64,000 nucleotides of DNA from Burkholderiales bacterium. GTDB taxonomy: Bacteria > Pseudomonadota > Gammaproteobacteria > Burkholderiales > Burkholderiaceae_C. How positions within the stretch are numbered: position 1 is the stretch's first letter; every line of letters starts with the position of its first letter. Of this stretch, positions 49,263-56,288 are shown one piece after another. Both the position numbers and the translations under genes were made by a program. The notes below the pieces were generated by a model that did no database searches, was not told the origin of the DNA, and was given only the letters and a program-made list of their open reading frames with translations. The stretch is taken from positions 496,001-560,000 of the forward strand of contig JADJDV010000006.1 of NCBI GenBank assembly GCA_016702555.1, read 5' to 3'.

Positions 49263-50744
49263 CTACCCCAGCATCTCGAAATCGATGAAGCCGCGCTCGA
49301 CGTTGGTCGACACCAGGCGTGCGCGCACCTTGTCGCCCACCTTGACCTCGCGCCCCAGCGCCACCAGCAGCTTGCCTTCGGCCGGCGGGTCGAAGATGCG
49401 CAGCCAGGTGTTGCCCTTGGAGCCGCCGGTCACCACGCCGTCGAACGCGTCGCCGATGCGGTCTTCCAGCAGCATCGCCGCCTCGGACTTGCGCAGCTGG
49501 CGCTCGACCTTGTTGGCGGCGTCTTCCTGCTGTGTGCAGCGGTTGGCCAGAAATTCCAGTTCGGTCGGCGAGTAGGGCGTCTTCAGGTCGGCCAGCGCGG
49601 CCTTGATCAGGCGGCCGGTGATCAGGTCGGGGTAGCGGCGGTTCGGTGCTGTGCTGTGCGAGTAGTCGCGCACCGCCAGGCCGAAGTGGCCGATCTTGGG
49701 CCCGCCCGGTTGCTCGACCACGTATTCGCCGCGCCCCATCAGCTTGACGATGACCAGCGACAGGTCGGGAAAGCGCAGCGGGTCGCGCCGGCGCTCGGCG
49801 GCCAGAAACTGCTCCAATGCCAGCGAATCCGGGTCGGGCGGCAGTTGCCAGCCGCGCTCGGCCGCCACCTCGGCGATGCGCGCCCAGCGCTCGGGCGAGC
49901 GCACCACGCGCCGGATCGAGGGCCGCCGCTTGCCGGCCAGAAAGCGCGCCGTCACGCCGTTGGTGGCGACCATGAATTCCTCGATCAGCTGGCGCGCGCG
50001 GTTCTGCACCTGCTGCCTGATGGCCACCACCTGCTCGCCATCGAATTCGGCGCGTGGCTGGAAGGTCTGGAACTCCAGCGAGCCCTGCTCGCGCCGCCGC
50101 GCGCGCAGCTGCTGTGCCACCGAATCCTGCGTGCGCAGTTGCTGGTCCATGCCGTCCACGCGGTCGGCGGCCTCGGGCAGCGGGCCCTCGCCCTCGATCC
50201 AGGCCGATACGGCGTCGTAGGCCAGCTGGGCCTTGTTGCGCACCCGGGCGCGGGCGATGTGGCTGCGCGCCAGTGTGCCGTCGGGTAGGAACACCATCTC
50301 GGTCACCGTGGCCACGCGCACCTGGTTCGGGTTGAGCGAGGTCAGGTCGGTGCTCAGCTTCTCGGGCAGCATCGGGAAGATGCGCGCCGAGGTGTAGACG
50401 CTGGTGGTGTTGATCTGCGCGTGGCGGTCGATCGGGGTGTCTTTCTCGACCAGGGTGTCGACGTCGGCGACGGCGACCAGGATGCGCACCGAGCCGTCGT
50501 CCAGCACTTCGCTGGCGGTCAGTTGATCGAGGTCACGCGAGTCGTCGTTGTCGATCGAGCACCACAGCAGCCCCGTCAGGTCGACGATGCCGGTGCCGTC
50601 TTCTTCGCTCGGGCCGTCGATGCCGTCGAGCTGCTGTTTGACGGTGGTGGAGAACTCCGGCTCCAGCCCGCGCTCACGCATGGCGATCACGGCCAGTTCG
50701 GCCAGCTCTTCTTTCTGATGCGGGCGCAGGGGTTTGCTACTCAT
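49263..50744 (-). CDS. RNase II/R family exoribonuclease (RNB domain)
   Basis: A 493-residue 3'-5' exoribonuclease. The RNB domain shows the catalytic Asp cluster in LLWCSIDNDDSRDLDQLTAS and ILVAVADVDTLVEKDTPIDR, then RIFPMLPEKLSTDLTSLNPN and the C-terminal RDYSHSTAPNRRYPDLITGR. A short S1-like region closes the protein (EVKVGDKVRARLVSTNVERG). It lacks the N-terminal cold-shock domains of E. coli RNase II/R and is shorter, a type common in betaproteobacteria. It degrades single-stranded RNA. Start at 50744. Confidence 0.93.
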   Translation of the reverse strand: MSSKPLRPHQKEELAELAVIAMRERGLEPEFSTTVKQQLDGIDGPSEEDGTGIVDLTGLLWCSIDNDDSRDLDQLTASEVLDDGSVRILVAVADVDTLVEKDTPIDRHAQINTTSVYTSARIFPMLPEKLSTDLTSLNPNQVRVATVTEMVFLPDGTLARSHIARARVRNKAQLAYDAVSAWIEGEGPLPEAADRVDGMDQQLRTQDSVAQQLRARRREQGSLEFQTFQPRAEFDGEQVVAIRQQVQNRARQLIEEFMVATNGVTARFLAGKRRPSIRRVVRSPERWARIAEVAAERGWQLPPDPDSLALEQFLAAERRRDPLRFPDLSLVIVKLMGRGEYVVEQPGGPKIGHFGLAVRDYSHSTAPNRRYPDLITGRLIKAALADLKTPYSPTELEFLANRCTQQEDAANKVERQLRKSEAAMLLEDRIGDAFDGVVTGGSKGNTWLRIFDPPAEGKLLVALGREVKVGDKVRARLVSTNVERGFIDFEMLG

Positions 50745-50751
50745 GAGGGTC

Positions 50752-51672
50752 TCACGCTTTCTCGGCACGCGCCAGCGTGTACAGCGGAATGTCGTGGGCC
50801 TGCGCCAGCGCGTCGAGCTGGCGGCGCGTCTTGGTCAGTGCCCAGGCGGCGATGGCTTCGTGCGCCTGCGGCGCGAACGGCGCGCGCGCGTCGGGCTCCG
50901 GCAGGCCGGCCACTTGGAACAGCGCGCGTGCGAAGTGCGGCTCCAGCGCGGCCACCGCCACGCGGCCGTCCTTGCAGCGGTACACGCGATAGCCGGCGTG
51001 GGCGCCACCGACGGCGCCGGTCGGCAGCGTCAGGCCCCAGCTGCGCGGCAGCGCCAGCCACTCGGCCGCCTGCGACAGCGCCACCTGGCGATGCACGCCC
51101 TTGCCACTGGCACGCGCTTGCAGCACACAGGCCAGCGCGGCCTCGGATGCCATCAGCGCGCCCGCCATGTCGGCCAGCAAGGTGGGCGGCAGTGTGGTGC
51201 CGGTGACCAGCCCGGCCTCGGCCAGATAGGTCAGGTCGTGCCCGGGCTCTTCGGCGCGCGCGCCGGGTGCGCCGACGATCTCGACCAGCGACAGCTGCGG
51301 AAACGAGCGCCGCAGCGATTTCCAGTCGAGCCCGAAGCGGACCAGCGCTGACGGCCGGAACGAGGTCAGCAGCAGGTCGGCGCGCAGCAGCTCGCGCGCC
51401 AGCTGGGCTTGGCCGCGTTCGTTCTTCAGGTCGATCTGCAGCACGCGGATGTCCTCGTGCATCACGGTGTAGGCGCCGATGTCGTACTGGCCCATCGGGT
51501 CGCCCGAGATCGGGCGCCCGGTTGGCGTCGTGCCGGGGCCGGGCGGCTCCACCTTCAGGCAGCGCGCGCCCAGCTCGCGCAGGCGCATCAGCGCCGCCGG
51601 GCCGGGCAGGTTCAGCGCCAGGCTGACGATGCGCACGCCGCGCAGGGGACGAAAGCGGGTGGTGGTGGCCAT
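50752..51672 (-). CDS. CaiB/BaiF family CoA transferase or acyl-CoA racemase
   Basis: A 306-residue type III CoA-transferase family protein. It begins with FRPLRGVRIVSLALNLPGPA and MRLRELGARCLKVEPPGPGT. YLAEAGLVTGTTLPPTLLAD and GKGVHRQVALSQAAEWLALP follow, with the catalytic Asp expected in the DLKNERGQ segment or nearby. The shortness (family 360-400) points to alpha-methylacyl-CoA racemase-like members. The substrate is unknown. It lies 8 nt upstream of the RNB gene on the same strand. Confidence 0.82.
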   Translation of the reverse strand: MATTTRFRPLRGVRIVSLALNLPGPAALMRLRELGARCLKVEPPGPGTTPTGRPISGDPMGQYDIGAYTVMHEDIRVLQIDLKNERGQAQLARELLRADLLLTSFRPSALVRFGLDWKSLRRSFPQLSLVEIVGAPGARAEEPGHDLTYLAEAGLVTGTTLPPTLLADMAGALMASEAALACVLQARASGKGVHRQVALSQAAEWLALPRSWGLTLPTGAVGGAHAGYRVYRCKDGRVAVAALEPHFARALFQVAGLPEPDARAPFAPQAHEAIAAWALTKTRRQLDALAQAHDIPLYTLARAEKA

Positions 51673-51726
51673 GGATGGTCGATGCCTTGGGTGGGTTGTG
51701 GTGTCCGCCGGTCAGCGGCGCGACGG

Positions 51727-52431
51727 CTAGAAGCTGCGCGTCAGGCCGCCGTCCAGGCGCAGATTCTGCCCGGTCATGTAGGCGCCCCCGACCGAGGCCA
51801 GCCAGGCGATCAGCGAGGACACCTCGTCGGCGCGGCCGTAGCGGCCCATCGGGATGCGCGTGCGGCGCTCGTCCTTCTCGGGCAGGCTGTCGATGAAGCC
51901 GGGCAGCACGTTGTTCATGCGGATGCCATCCGGTGCGTACTGGTCGGCGTACAGCTTGGTGAAGGCGGCCAGCCCGGCGCGGAACACGGCCGAGGTCGGG
52001 AACACCGGATCCGGCTCGACCGCGGCGAAGCTGGAAATGTTGATGATGGCGCCGCCGCCCTGCCGTTGCATCACTGGCGTCACCAACCGGGTGGGGCGGA
52101 TCACGTTCAGCAGGTACACGTCCATGCCGGTGTGCCAGGCCTCATCGCTGATGTCCAGCAGTGGCCCCTTGGGGCCGTGGCCGGCTGAGTTGACCAGCAC
52201 GTCGATGCGGCCCCAGCGCGCCATCGCCCCGTCGATCAGGCGCTGCAGATCCTCGGCCACCAGGTTGGAGCCGGTGACGCCGAAGCCGCCCAGTTCGCTG
52301 CCCAGCGCCTCGCCCTTGCCGGACGATGACAGCACGCCGACGCGAAAGCCATCGCGCGCCAGTCGGCGTGCCGCGTCGGCGCCCATGCCGCTGCCGCCGG
52401 CGGTGATCAGGGCGACTTTGTCCGTACTCAT
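51727..52431 (-). CDS. Short-chain dehydrogenase/reductase
   Basis: A 234-residue SDR with the cofactor motif ALITAGGSGMGADAARRLAR (TxxxGxG). The NAG-type motif is replaced by VLVNSAGHGPKGP. The catalytic Ser is in AIINISSFAAVEP, but the usual YxxxK is changed: the frame reads FPTSAVFRAGLAAFTKLYAD, with Phe/Ala in place of the Tyr. The canonical catalytic Tyr therefore seems absent. The C-terminus GGAYMTGQNLRLDGGLTRSF is normal. Either a substrate-specific variant or a weak enzyme. It lies between the CoA transferase and pobA genes on the same strand, with 54-nt and 50-nt gaps. Confidence 0.85.
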   Translation of the reverse strand: MSTDKVALITAGGSGMGADAARRLARDGFRVGVLSSSGKGEALGSELGGFGVTGSNLVAEDLQRLIDGAMARWGRIDVLVNSAGHGPKGPLLDISDEAWHTGMDVYLLNVIRPTRLVTPVMQRQGGGAIINISSFAAVEPDPVFPTSAVFRAGLAAFTKLYADQYAPDGIRMNNVLPGFIDSLPEKDERRTRIPMGRYGRADEVSSLIAWLASVGGAYMTGQNLRLDGGLTRSF

Positions 52432-52481
52432 GAGGCGGGCTCCTTCGTGATCAAGAAAGCCCGCATGCTAGCGCGCTGGCG

Positions 52482-53690
52482 CTACGCGAGCTCCTTGCGA
52501 TCGGCGAAGTCGAGCGGCAGGCCGACGTAGTTCTCGGCGATGGTGCGCAGGCCGGCCTCTGAGTGCATCAGGTAGCTCAGTTCGGCGCTCTGGAACTTGG
52601 CGGTGATGGCGCCGTCGTCCGGGAAGCGGTGCATCAGCTGCGTGAACCACCAGGAGAAGCGTTCGGCGCGCCAGATGCGGCCCAGGCACTTCTGCGAGTA
52701 GGCGTCGATGCCGGCTTCGCTCTTGTCCTTGTAGTACTCGACGATGGCGTCGTACAGATACTTGACGTCGGTGGCCGCCAGGTTCAGGCCCTTGGCGCCG
52801 GTGGGCGGCACGATGTGGCCGGCGTCGCCGGCCAGGAACATGCGGCCGAAGCGCAGCGGCTCGGTGACGAAGCTGCGCAGCGGCGCGATGCTCTTTTCCA
52901 GGCTCGGGCCGGTGATGAGTTCGTCTCGACCCTTTTCGTCCAGGCGCAGCTTCAACTCCTGCCAGAAGGCGTCGTCGGTCCATTCCTCGACCTTGTCGGT
53001 CAGCGGCACCTGCAGGTAGTAGCGGCTGCGCGTCTTGCTGCGCTGGCTGCACAGCGCGAAGCCACGCTCGGAATTGACGTAGATGAGCTCGTCGTTGACC
53101 GGCGGCGTGTCCGACAGCAGGCCGAGCCAGCCGAACGGGTAGACCTTCTCGTACTCGCGGATCGCCTCGCGCGGTGCGCTGGCGCGGCAGACGCCATGAA
53201 AGCCGTCGCAGCCGGCGATGAAGTCGCAGTCGATGCGGTGCTGCCGGCCGTCCTTCTCGTAGGTGACGTAGGGCTTGGCGCTGTCGAAGTCGTGCACCTG
53301 GGTGTTCTTCACCTCGTAGACGGTGGCGAGGCCGGCGGCGGCGCGCGCGTCCATCAGGTCGTGCGTCAACTCGGTCTGGCCGTACACCATGACGTGCTTG
53401 CCGTCCGAGTACTTGCCCAGGTCGACGCGGTGGCGCTGGCCGTCGAACAGCATCTCGATGCCTTCGTGCACCAGGCCTTCCTTGTGCATGCGGGCGCCGA
53501 CGCCGGCTTCGTCCATCAGGTCGATGCAGACCTGCTCCAGGATGCCGGCGCGGATGCGGCCCAGCACGTATTCGCCCGAGACGCGCTCGACGATGACGGC
53601 GTCGATGCCGGCCTTGTGCAGCAGCTGCCCGAGCAGCAGGCCGGACGGGCCGGCGCCGATGATGGCGACCTGGGTGCGGGTGGTGGTCAT
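52482..53690 (-). CDS. pobA: 4-hydroxybenzoate 3-monooxygenase
   Basis: A 402-residue FAD-dependent hydroxylase making protocatechuate from 4-hydroxybenzoate with NADPH. It shows QVAIIGAGPSGLLLGQLLHK (FAD), IDCDFIAGCDGFHGVCRASA, the substrate-region YFRV-type strand ALCSQRSKTRSRYYLQVPLT, and GRMFLAGDAGHIVPPTGAKG. The 4-HBA-binding Ser/Arg/Tyr pocket residues are consistent with PobA (RYYLQ; TGAKGLNLAATD). The IclR-type gene 123 nt away, facing it, is almost certainly its activator. Confidence 0.97.
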   Translation of the reverse strand: MTTTRTQVAIIGAGPSGLLLGQLLHKAGIDAVIVERVSGEYVLGRIRAGILEQVCIDLMDEAGVGARMHKEGLVHEGIEMLFDGQRHRVDLGKYSDGKHVMVYGQTELTHDLMDARAAAGLATVYEVKNTQVHDFDSAKPYVTYEKDGRQHRIDCDFIAGCDGFHGVCRASAPREAIREYEKVYPFGWLGLLSDTPPVNDELIYVNSERGFALCSQRSKTRSRYYLQVPLTDKVEEWTDDAFWQELKLRLDEKGRDELITGPSLEKSIAPLRSFVTEPLRFGRMFLAGDAGHIVPPTGAKGLNLAATDVKYLYDAIVEYYKDKSEAGIDAYSQKCLGRIWRAERFSWWFTQLMHRFPDDGAITAKFQSAELSYLMHSEAGLRTIAENYVGLPLDFADRKELA

Positions 53691-53772
53691 GCGGTGCTCC
53701 TTGCTTGTTCGTTGGGGTCAGGCCACTAGCTTAGGCCCAGCCGCCACCGATTGCCAGCCACACTCCGCCCCA

Positions 53773-53811
53773 TTGCGCGATGATCGAAGCGTTTGTGCGA
53801 TCATCGCGCAA
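53773..53811. promoter_or_regulatory. Perfect 14-bp inverted repeat between pobA and its regulator
   Basis: Arms TTGCGCGATGATCG (53773-53786) and CGATCATCGCGCAA (53798-53811), 11-nt spacer, ending 2 nt before the regulator start at 53814. IclR-family activators bind such palindromes; here one site could activate pobA and repress the regulator gene itself. Confidence 0.65.
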
Positions 53812-53813
53812 CC

Positions 53814-54584
53814 ATGACGATCGCGCACGCCGACACCATCGCCGGACTGGTCAAGGGCCTGGCGGTGCTGGAGAGCTTCGACACCGAGCGCCAGCGCCTC
53901 AACGCCACGCTGGCGGCGCAGCGTGCTGGCCTGACGCGCGCGGCCGCGCGGCGCCACCTGCTGACGCTGGCCCACCTGGGCTATCTGGAGAGCGACGGCC
54001 AGTTCTTCTGGCTCAGCCCGCGCGTGCTGCGCCTGTCCGGCGCCTACCTGGCCTCGGCGCGCCTGCCGCGCGTGATCCAGCCGACGCTGAACCGGCTGGC
54101 GGCCGAGACCTCGGACGTGTATTCGGCCGCAGTGCTGGACGGCGACGACATCGTCATCGTCGCGCGCAGCGCCGGGTTGGCGCCGTCCAACCAGCTGCTG
54201 GCCTACGGGCGCCATCTGGGCGCCCGTCTGCCGGCGCACGCCACCTCGACCGGGCGCGTGCTGCTGGCGGCGCTGCCGCGCGCCGAGCTGTCGGCCTGGC
54301 TGAAGGGCCGGGTGCTGCGGCGCATCACGGCGCACACGGTGACGGCGCCGCGCGCCTTCCGCGCCGTGCTGGCGCAGGTGGCCGAGCAGGACTACTGCGT
54401 CGCCACCGACGAGCACGAGTTGGGCGTGCACGCCGTCGCCGTGCCGCTGCGCCGGCGCCAGGGCCAGACTGTGGCCGCGCTCAACGTGGTGCTGGCGCCG
54501 GGGCGCGTGAGCGAAGCGGCGCTGGCCAGCGACATCCTGCCGCGCCTGCGCGAGGCGGCCAGCGAGATCCGGCAGTTGCTGTGA
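53814..54584 (+). CDS. pobR: IclR family regulator of 4-hydroxybenzoate catabolism (PobR)
   Basis: A 256-residue IclR-type protein. The N-terminal winged HTH has VKGLAVLESFDTERQRLNAT and AGLTRAAARRHLLTLAHLGY. The effector domain follows: YSAAVLDGDDIVIVARSAGL, YGRHLGARLPAHATSTGRVL (the IclR cleft motif), and CVATDEHELGVHAVAVPLRR. PobR/PcaU proteins sense 4-hydroxybenzoate or protocatechuate. Divergent from pobA with the palindrome between them. The IS element is inserted just 8 nt beyond its stop. Confidence 0.92.
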   Translation: MTIAHADTIAGLVKGLAVLESFDTERQRLNATLAAQRAGLTRAAARRHLLTLAHLGYLESDGQFFWLSPRVLRLSGAYLASARLPRVIQPTLNRLAAETSDVYSAAVLDGDDIVIVARSAGLAPSNQLLAYGRHLGARLPAHATSTGRVLLAALPRAELSAWLKGRVLRRITAHTVTAPRAFRAVLAQVAEQDYCVATDEHELGVHAVAVPLRRRQGQTVAALNVVLAPGRVSEAALASDILPRLREAASEIRQLL

Positions 54585-54651
54585 AGCCGTGATGACCTGC
54601 TCCCCTCTAGCCGTACCAATCTGAAGTAGCAGGAGTCCGCCAACCAGGAGA

Positions 54652-54927
54652 ATGGCGGACATGAGGAAGAGCAAGTTCACGGAGGAACAGATCATCGGGT
54701 TCCTCAAGCAGGCGGAGGCCGGCATGGCCGTGGCGGAGATCTGCCGCAAGGGCGGTTTTTCAGACGCGACGTTCTACAAGTGGCGCGCCAAGTTCGGCGG
54801 CATGGAGGTGTCGGACGCGAGGCGGCTGCGCGAGCTGGAGGCGGAAAACGCCAAGCTCAAGAGCCTGCTGGCCGAGGCGCATCTGGACATGCATGCGCTC
54901 AAGAGCGTTCTCGGGGTAAAGCGCTAG
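54652..54927 (+). CDS. IS3 family transposase OrfA
   Basis: 91 residues with the HTH of IS3 OrfA proteins (KFTEEQIIGFLKQAEAGMAV, EICRKGGFSDATFYKWRAKF). A leucine-zipper-like coil follows (LRELEAENAKLKSLLAEAHL) and the end ALKSVLGVKR before TAG. The start may be 54661 (MRKSKFTEEQ). It provides DNA binding and multimerisation of the fused OrfAB transposase. Confidence 0.93.
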   Translation: MADMRKSKFTEEQIIGFLKQAEAGMAVAEICRKGGFSDATFYKWRAKFGGMEVSDARRLRELEAENAKLKSLLAEAHLDMHALKSVLGVKR

Positions 54928-55799
54928 CCCCACAGGTCAAGCGGGAAGCCATCGGCCAGTTGATCAATCAGCATCAGATGTCCGAGCGGCGAGCCTGCAG
55001 GCTTGTGGGGCTGAGTCGAGACAGCTATCGCAACGCACCGGAGGCCAGCGCGCAGACCGAGGCGCTGAAGTCGAAGATCGTTGAGATCGCCTACGCGCGC
55101 CGGCGCTTCGGATATCGACGCGTGCACGACCTGTTGCGCCTGGAGTTCCCCGGCGTCAATCACAAGCGGGTGTACCGGCTGTACAGCGACGCCAACCTGG
55201 CTGTGCGCAAGCGCAAGAAGGCTCGCAGGCCGCCAGCCGAGCGCATGGGGCTGAACATTGCCACCAGGGTCAACGAGGTGTGGAGCATGGATTTCGTCAG
55301 CGACAGTTTGGCCAACGGCAGGCGCCTGAAGTGCCTGACCGTGGCCGACGACTTCAGCCATGAGGCCGTGGACATCGCGGTGGACTACGGCATCAGCGGT
55401 CAGTACGTGACGCGGCTGCTTGACCAAGCGGCCCTGTTCCGCGGCTATCCGTCGGCCGTTCGGACAGACAACGGTCCGGAATTCACCAGCAGGGCATTCA
55501 TTGCCTGGGCACAGGGCCATGGCATCAGACACATCCTGATCGAACCAGGGCGGCCGATGCAGAACGGCTACATCGAGAGTTTCAACGGGCGGTTTCGTGA
55601 CGAGTGCCTGAACGAGCACTGGTTCGAGACATTGCACCAGGCGCGCAACATCATTGCCGCCTGGCGTCGCGATTACAACGAGGTCAGGCCCCACGGCAGC
55701 ATCGGACGGATGCCACCCGCGCGCTTTGCCGAGGAGCATCGCCGGCATGCCGGCGATGCTCCTCGGCATCCCACCACTACAAGCAACGAGATCCAGTAA
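54918..55799 (+). CDS. IS3 family transposase OrfB (integrase catalytic domain)
   Basis: The -1 frame relative to orfA, entered near the sequence GGGGTAAAG at 54913-54921, giving OrfAB. It holds the HTH_21 region (IGQLINQHQMSERRACRLVG). The DDE core follows: first Asp in VWSMDFVSDSLANGRRLKCL, second in YPSAVRTDNGPEFTSRAFIA, Glu in MQNGYIESFNGRFRDECLNE. It ends RMPPARFAEEHRRHAGDAP... instead of the usual short tail. The last ~25 codons run through a 42-bp palindrome and extend the protein. Confidence 0.9.
   Translation, partial: KALAPQVKREAIGQLINQHQMSERRACRLVGLSRDSYRNAPEASAQTEALKSKIVEIAYARRRFGYRRVHDLLRLEFPGVNHKRVYRLYSDANLAVRKRKKARRPPAERMGLNIATRVNEVWSMDFVSDSLANGRRLKCLTVADDFSHEAVDIAVDYGISGQYVTRLLDQAALFRGYPSAVRTDNGPEFTSRAFIAWAQGHGIRHILIEPGRPMQNGYIESFNGRFRDECLNEHWFETLHQARNIIAAWRRDYNEVRPHGSIGRMPPARFAEEHRRHAGDAPRHPTTTSNEIQ
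55727..55768. repeat. 42-bp perfect palindrome in the orfB 3' end
   Basis: The sequence is identical to its own complement over 42 nt (arms begin TGCCGAGGAGCATCGCCGGCA). It covers the last conserved orfB codons. A perfect palindrome of this size looks like a tail duplication by fold-back synthesis and may stop replication or act as a terminator. Confidence 0.85.
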
Positions 55800-55978
55800 T
55801 CTTCAAACCCAGGACTCCTACCAAATCATTGGCATGGCGGATGGGGGCAGGTCAGTGATGCTGCGGGGGGTAATAGTCCGGCGGATAGAAAAATTAGGCG
55901 AAGCATGTTAATGAGGGGCCGTAAGTTCTTGCTCACGGACTTTCTCTACCCGCCTGCTGCCAGGACGGGGCGCCATTC

Positions 55979-55999
55979 ATACGACACATTTTGTCGTAT
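55979..55999. promoter_or_regulatory. Inverted repeat ATACGACA/TGTCGTAT before the dnaB fragment
   Basis: Arms 55979-55986 and 55992-55999 around a CATTT spacer, 40 nt before the ATG of the dnaB fragment. It resembles an operator of a dimeric regulator. The regulator is unknown. Confidence 0.4.
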
Positions 56000-56038
56000 C
56001 CATCAACTATCGTTCAGGACATTGGCTGGAGAGAACAA

Positions 56039-56288
56039 ATGTCCGATCTTCCTAAGAAAATTGCCGAGACTGATCTGTTGTCGCACTCGATCGGGGCGGA
56101 ATCCAGCGTGCTCGGCGGCCTGCTGCGCGACAACACCGGCTGGGATCGCGTTGCCGACCTGCTTACCGATTCAGACTTCTATCGCTACGAACACCGATTG
56201 ATCTACCGGGCGATCGGTAACTTGATCAACCGAGCCGAGACAGCGGACGTGATCACCGTGGCCGATCATTGCTCTGACGACCACCCAG
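56039..56288 (+). pseudogene. dnaB: 5' fragment of a replicative helicase gene (dnaB)
   Basis: About 80 codons match the N-terminal DnaB domain: LLSHSIGAESSVLGGLLRDN, WDRVADLLTDSDFYRYEHRL, IYRAIGNLINRAETADVITV. After VADHCSDD the helicase sequence ends and the frame runs antisense through the mobA-like gene. A full DnaB is about 460 residues. The break coincides with the end of mobA on the other strand (56289), so a recombination joint lies at about 56275-56290. It may come from a second, mobile-element copy of dnaB. Confidence 0.75.

Larger units (their letters stand above)
54593..55854 (+). mobile_element. IS3 family insertion sequence (IS407-like group)
   Basis: 1262 bp bounded by imperfect inverted repeats TGACCTGCTCCCCTCTAGCC (left) and TGACCTGCCCCCATCCGCC (right end, complement). 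It is flanked by a 4-bp direct repeat GTGA (54589-54592 and 55855-55858), the target duplication typical of this group. It carries orfA and orfB, which are joined by -1 frameshifting. The element is complete apart from a palindrome at the orfB end. It lies 8 nt behind pobR. Confidence 0.93.

Noticed and set aside
47391..50288. 965-codon frame running past the lipocalin-like gene
   Set aside because: After the frameshift at 48778 the frame turns into an antisense reading of the RNB gene. The true gene ends in another frame at 49227.
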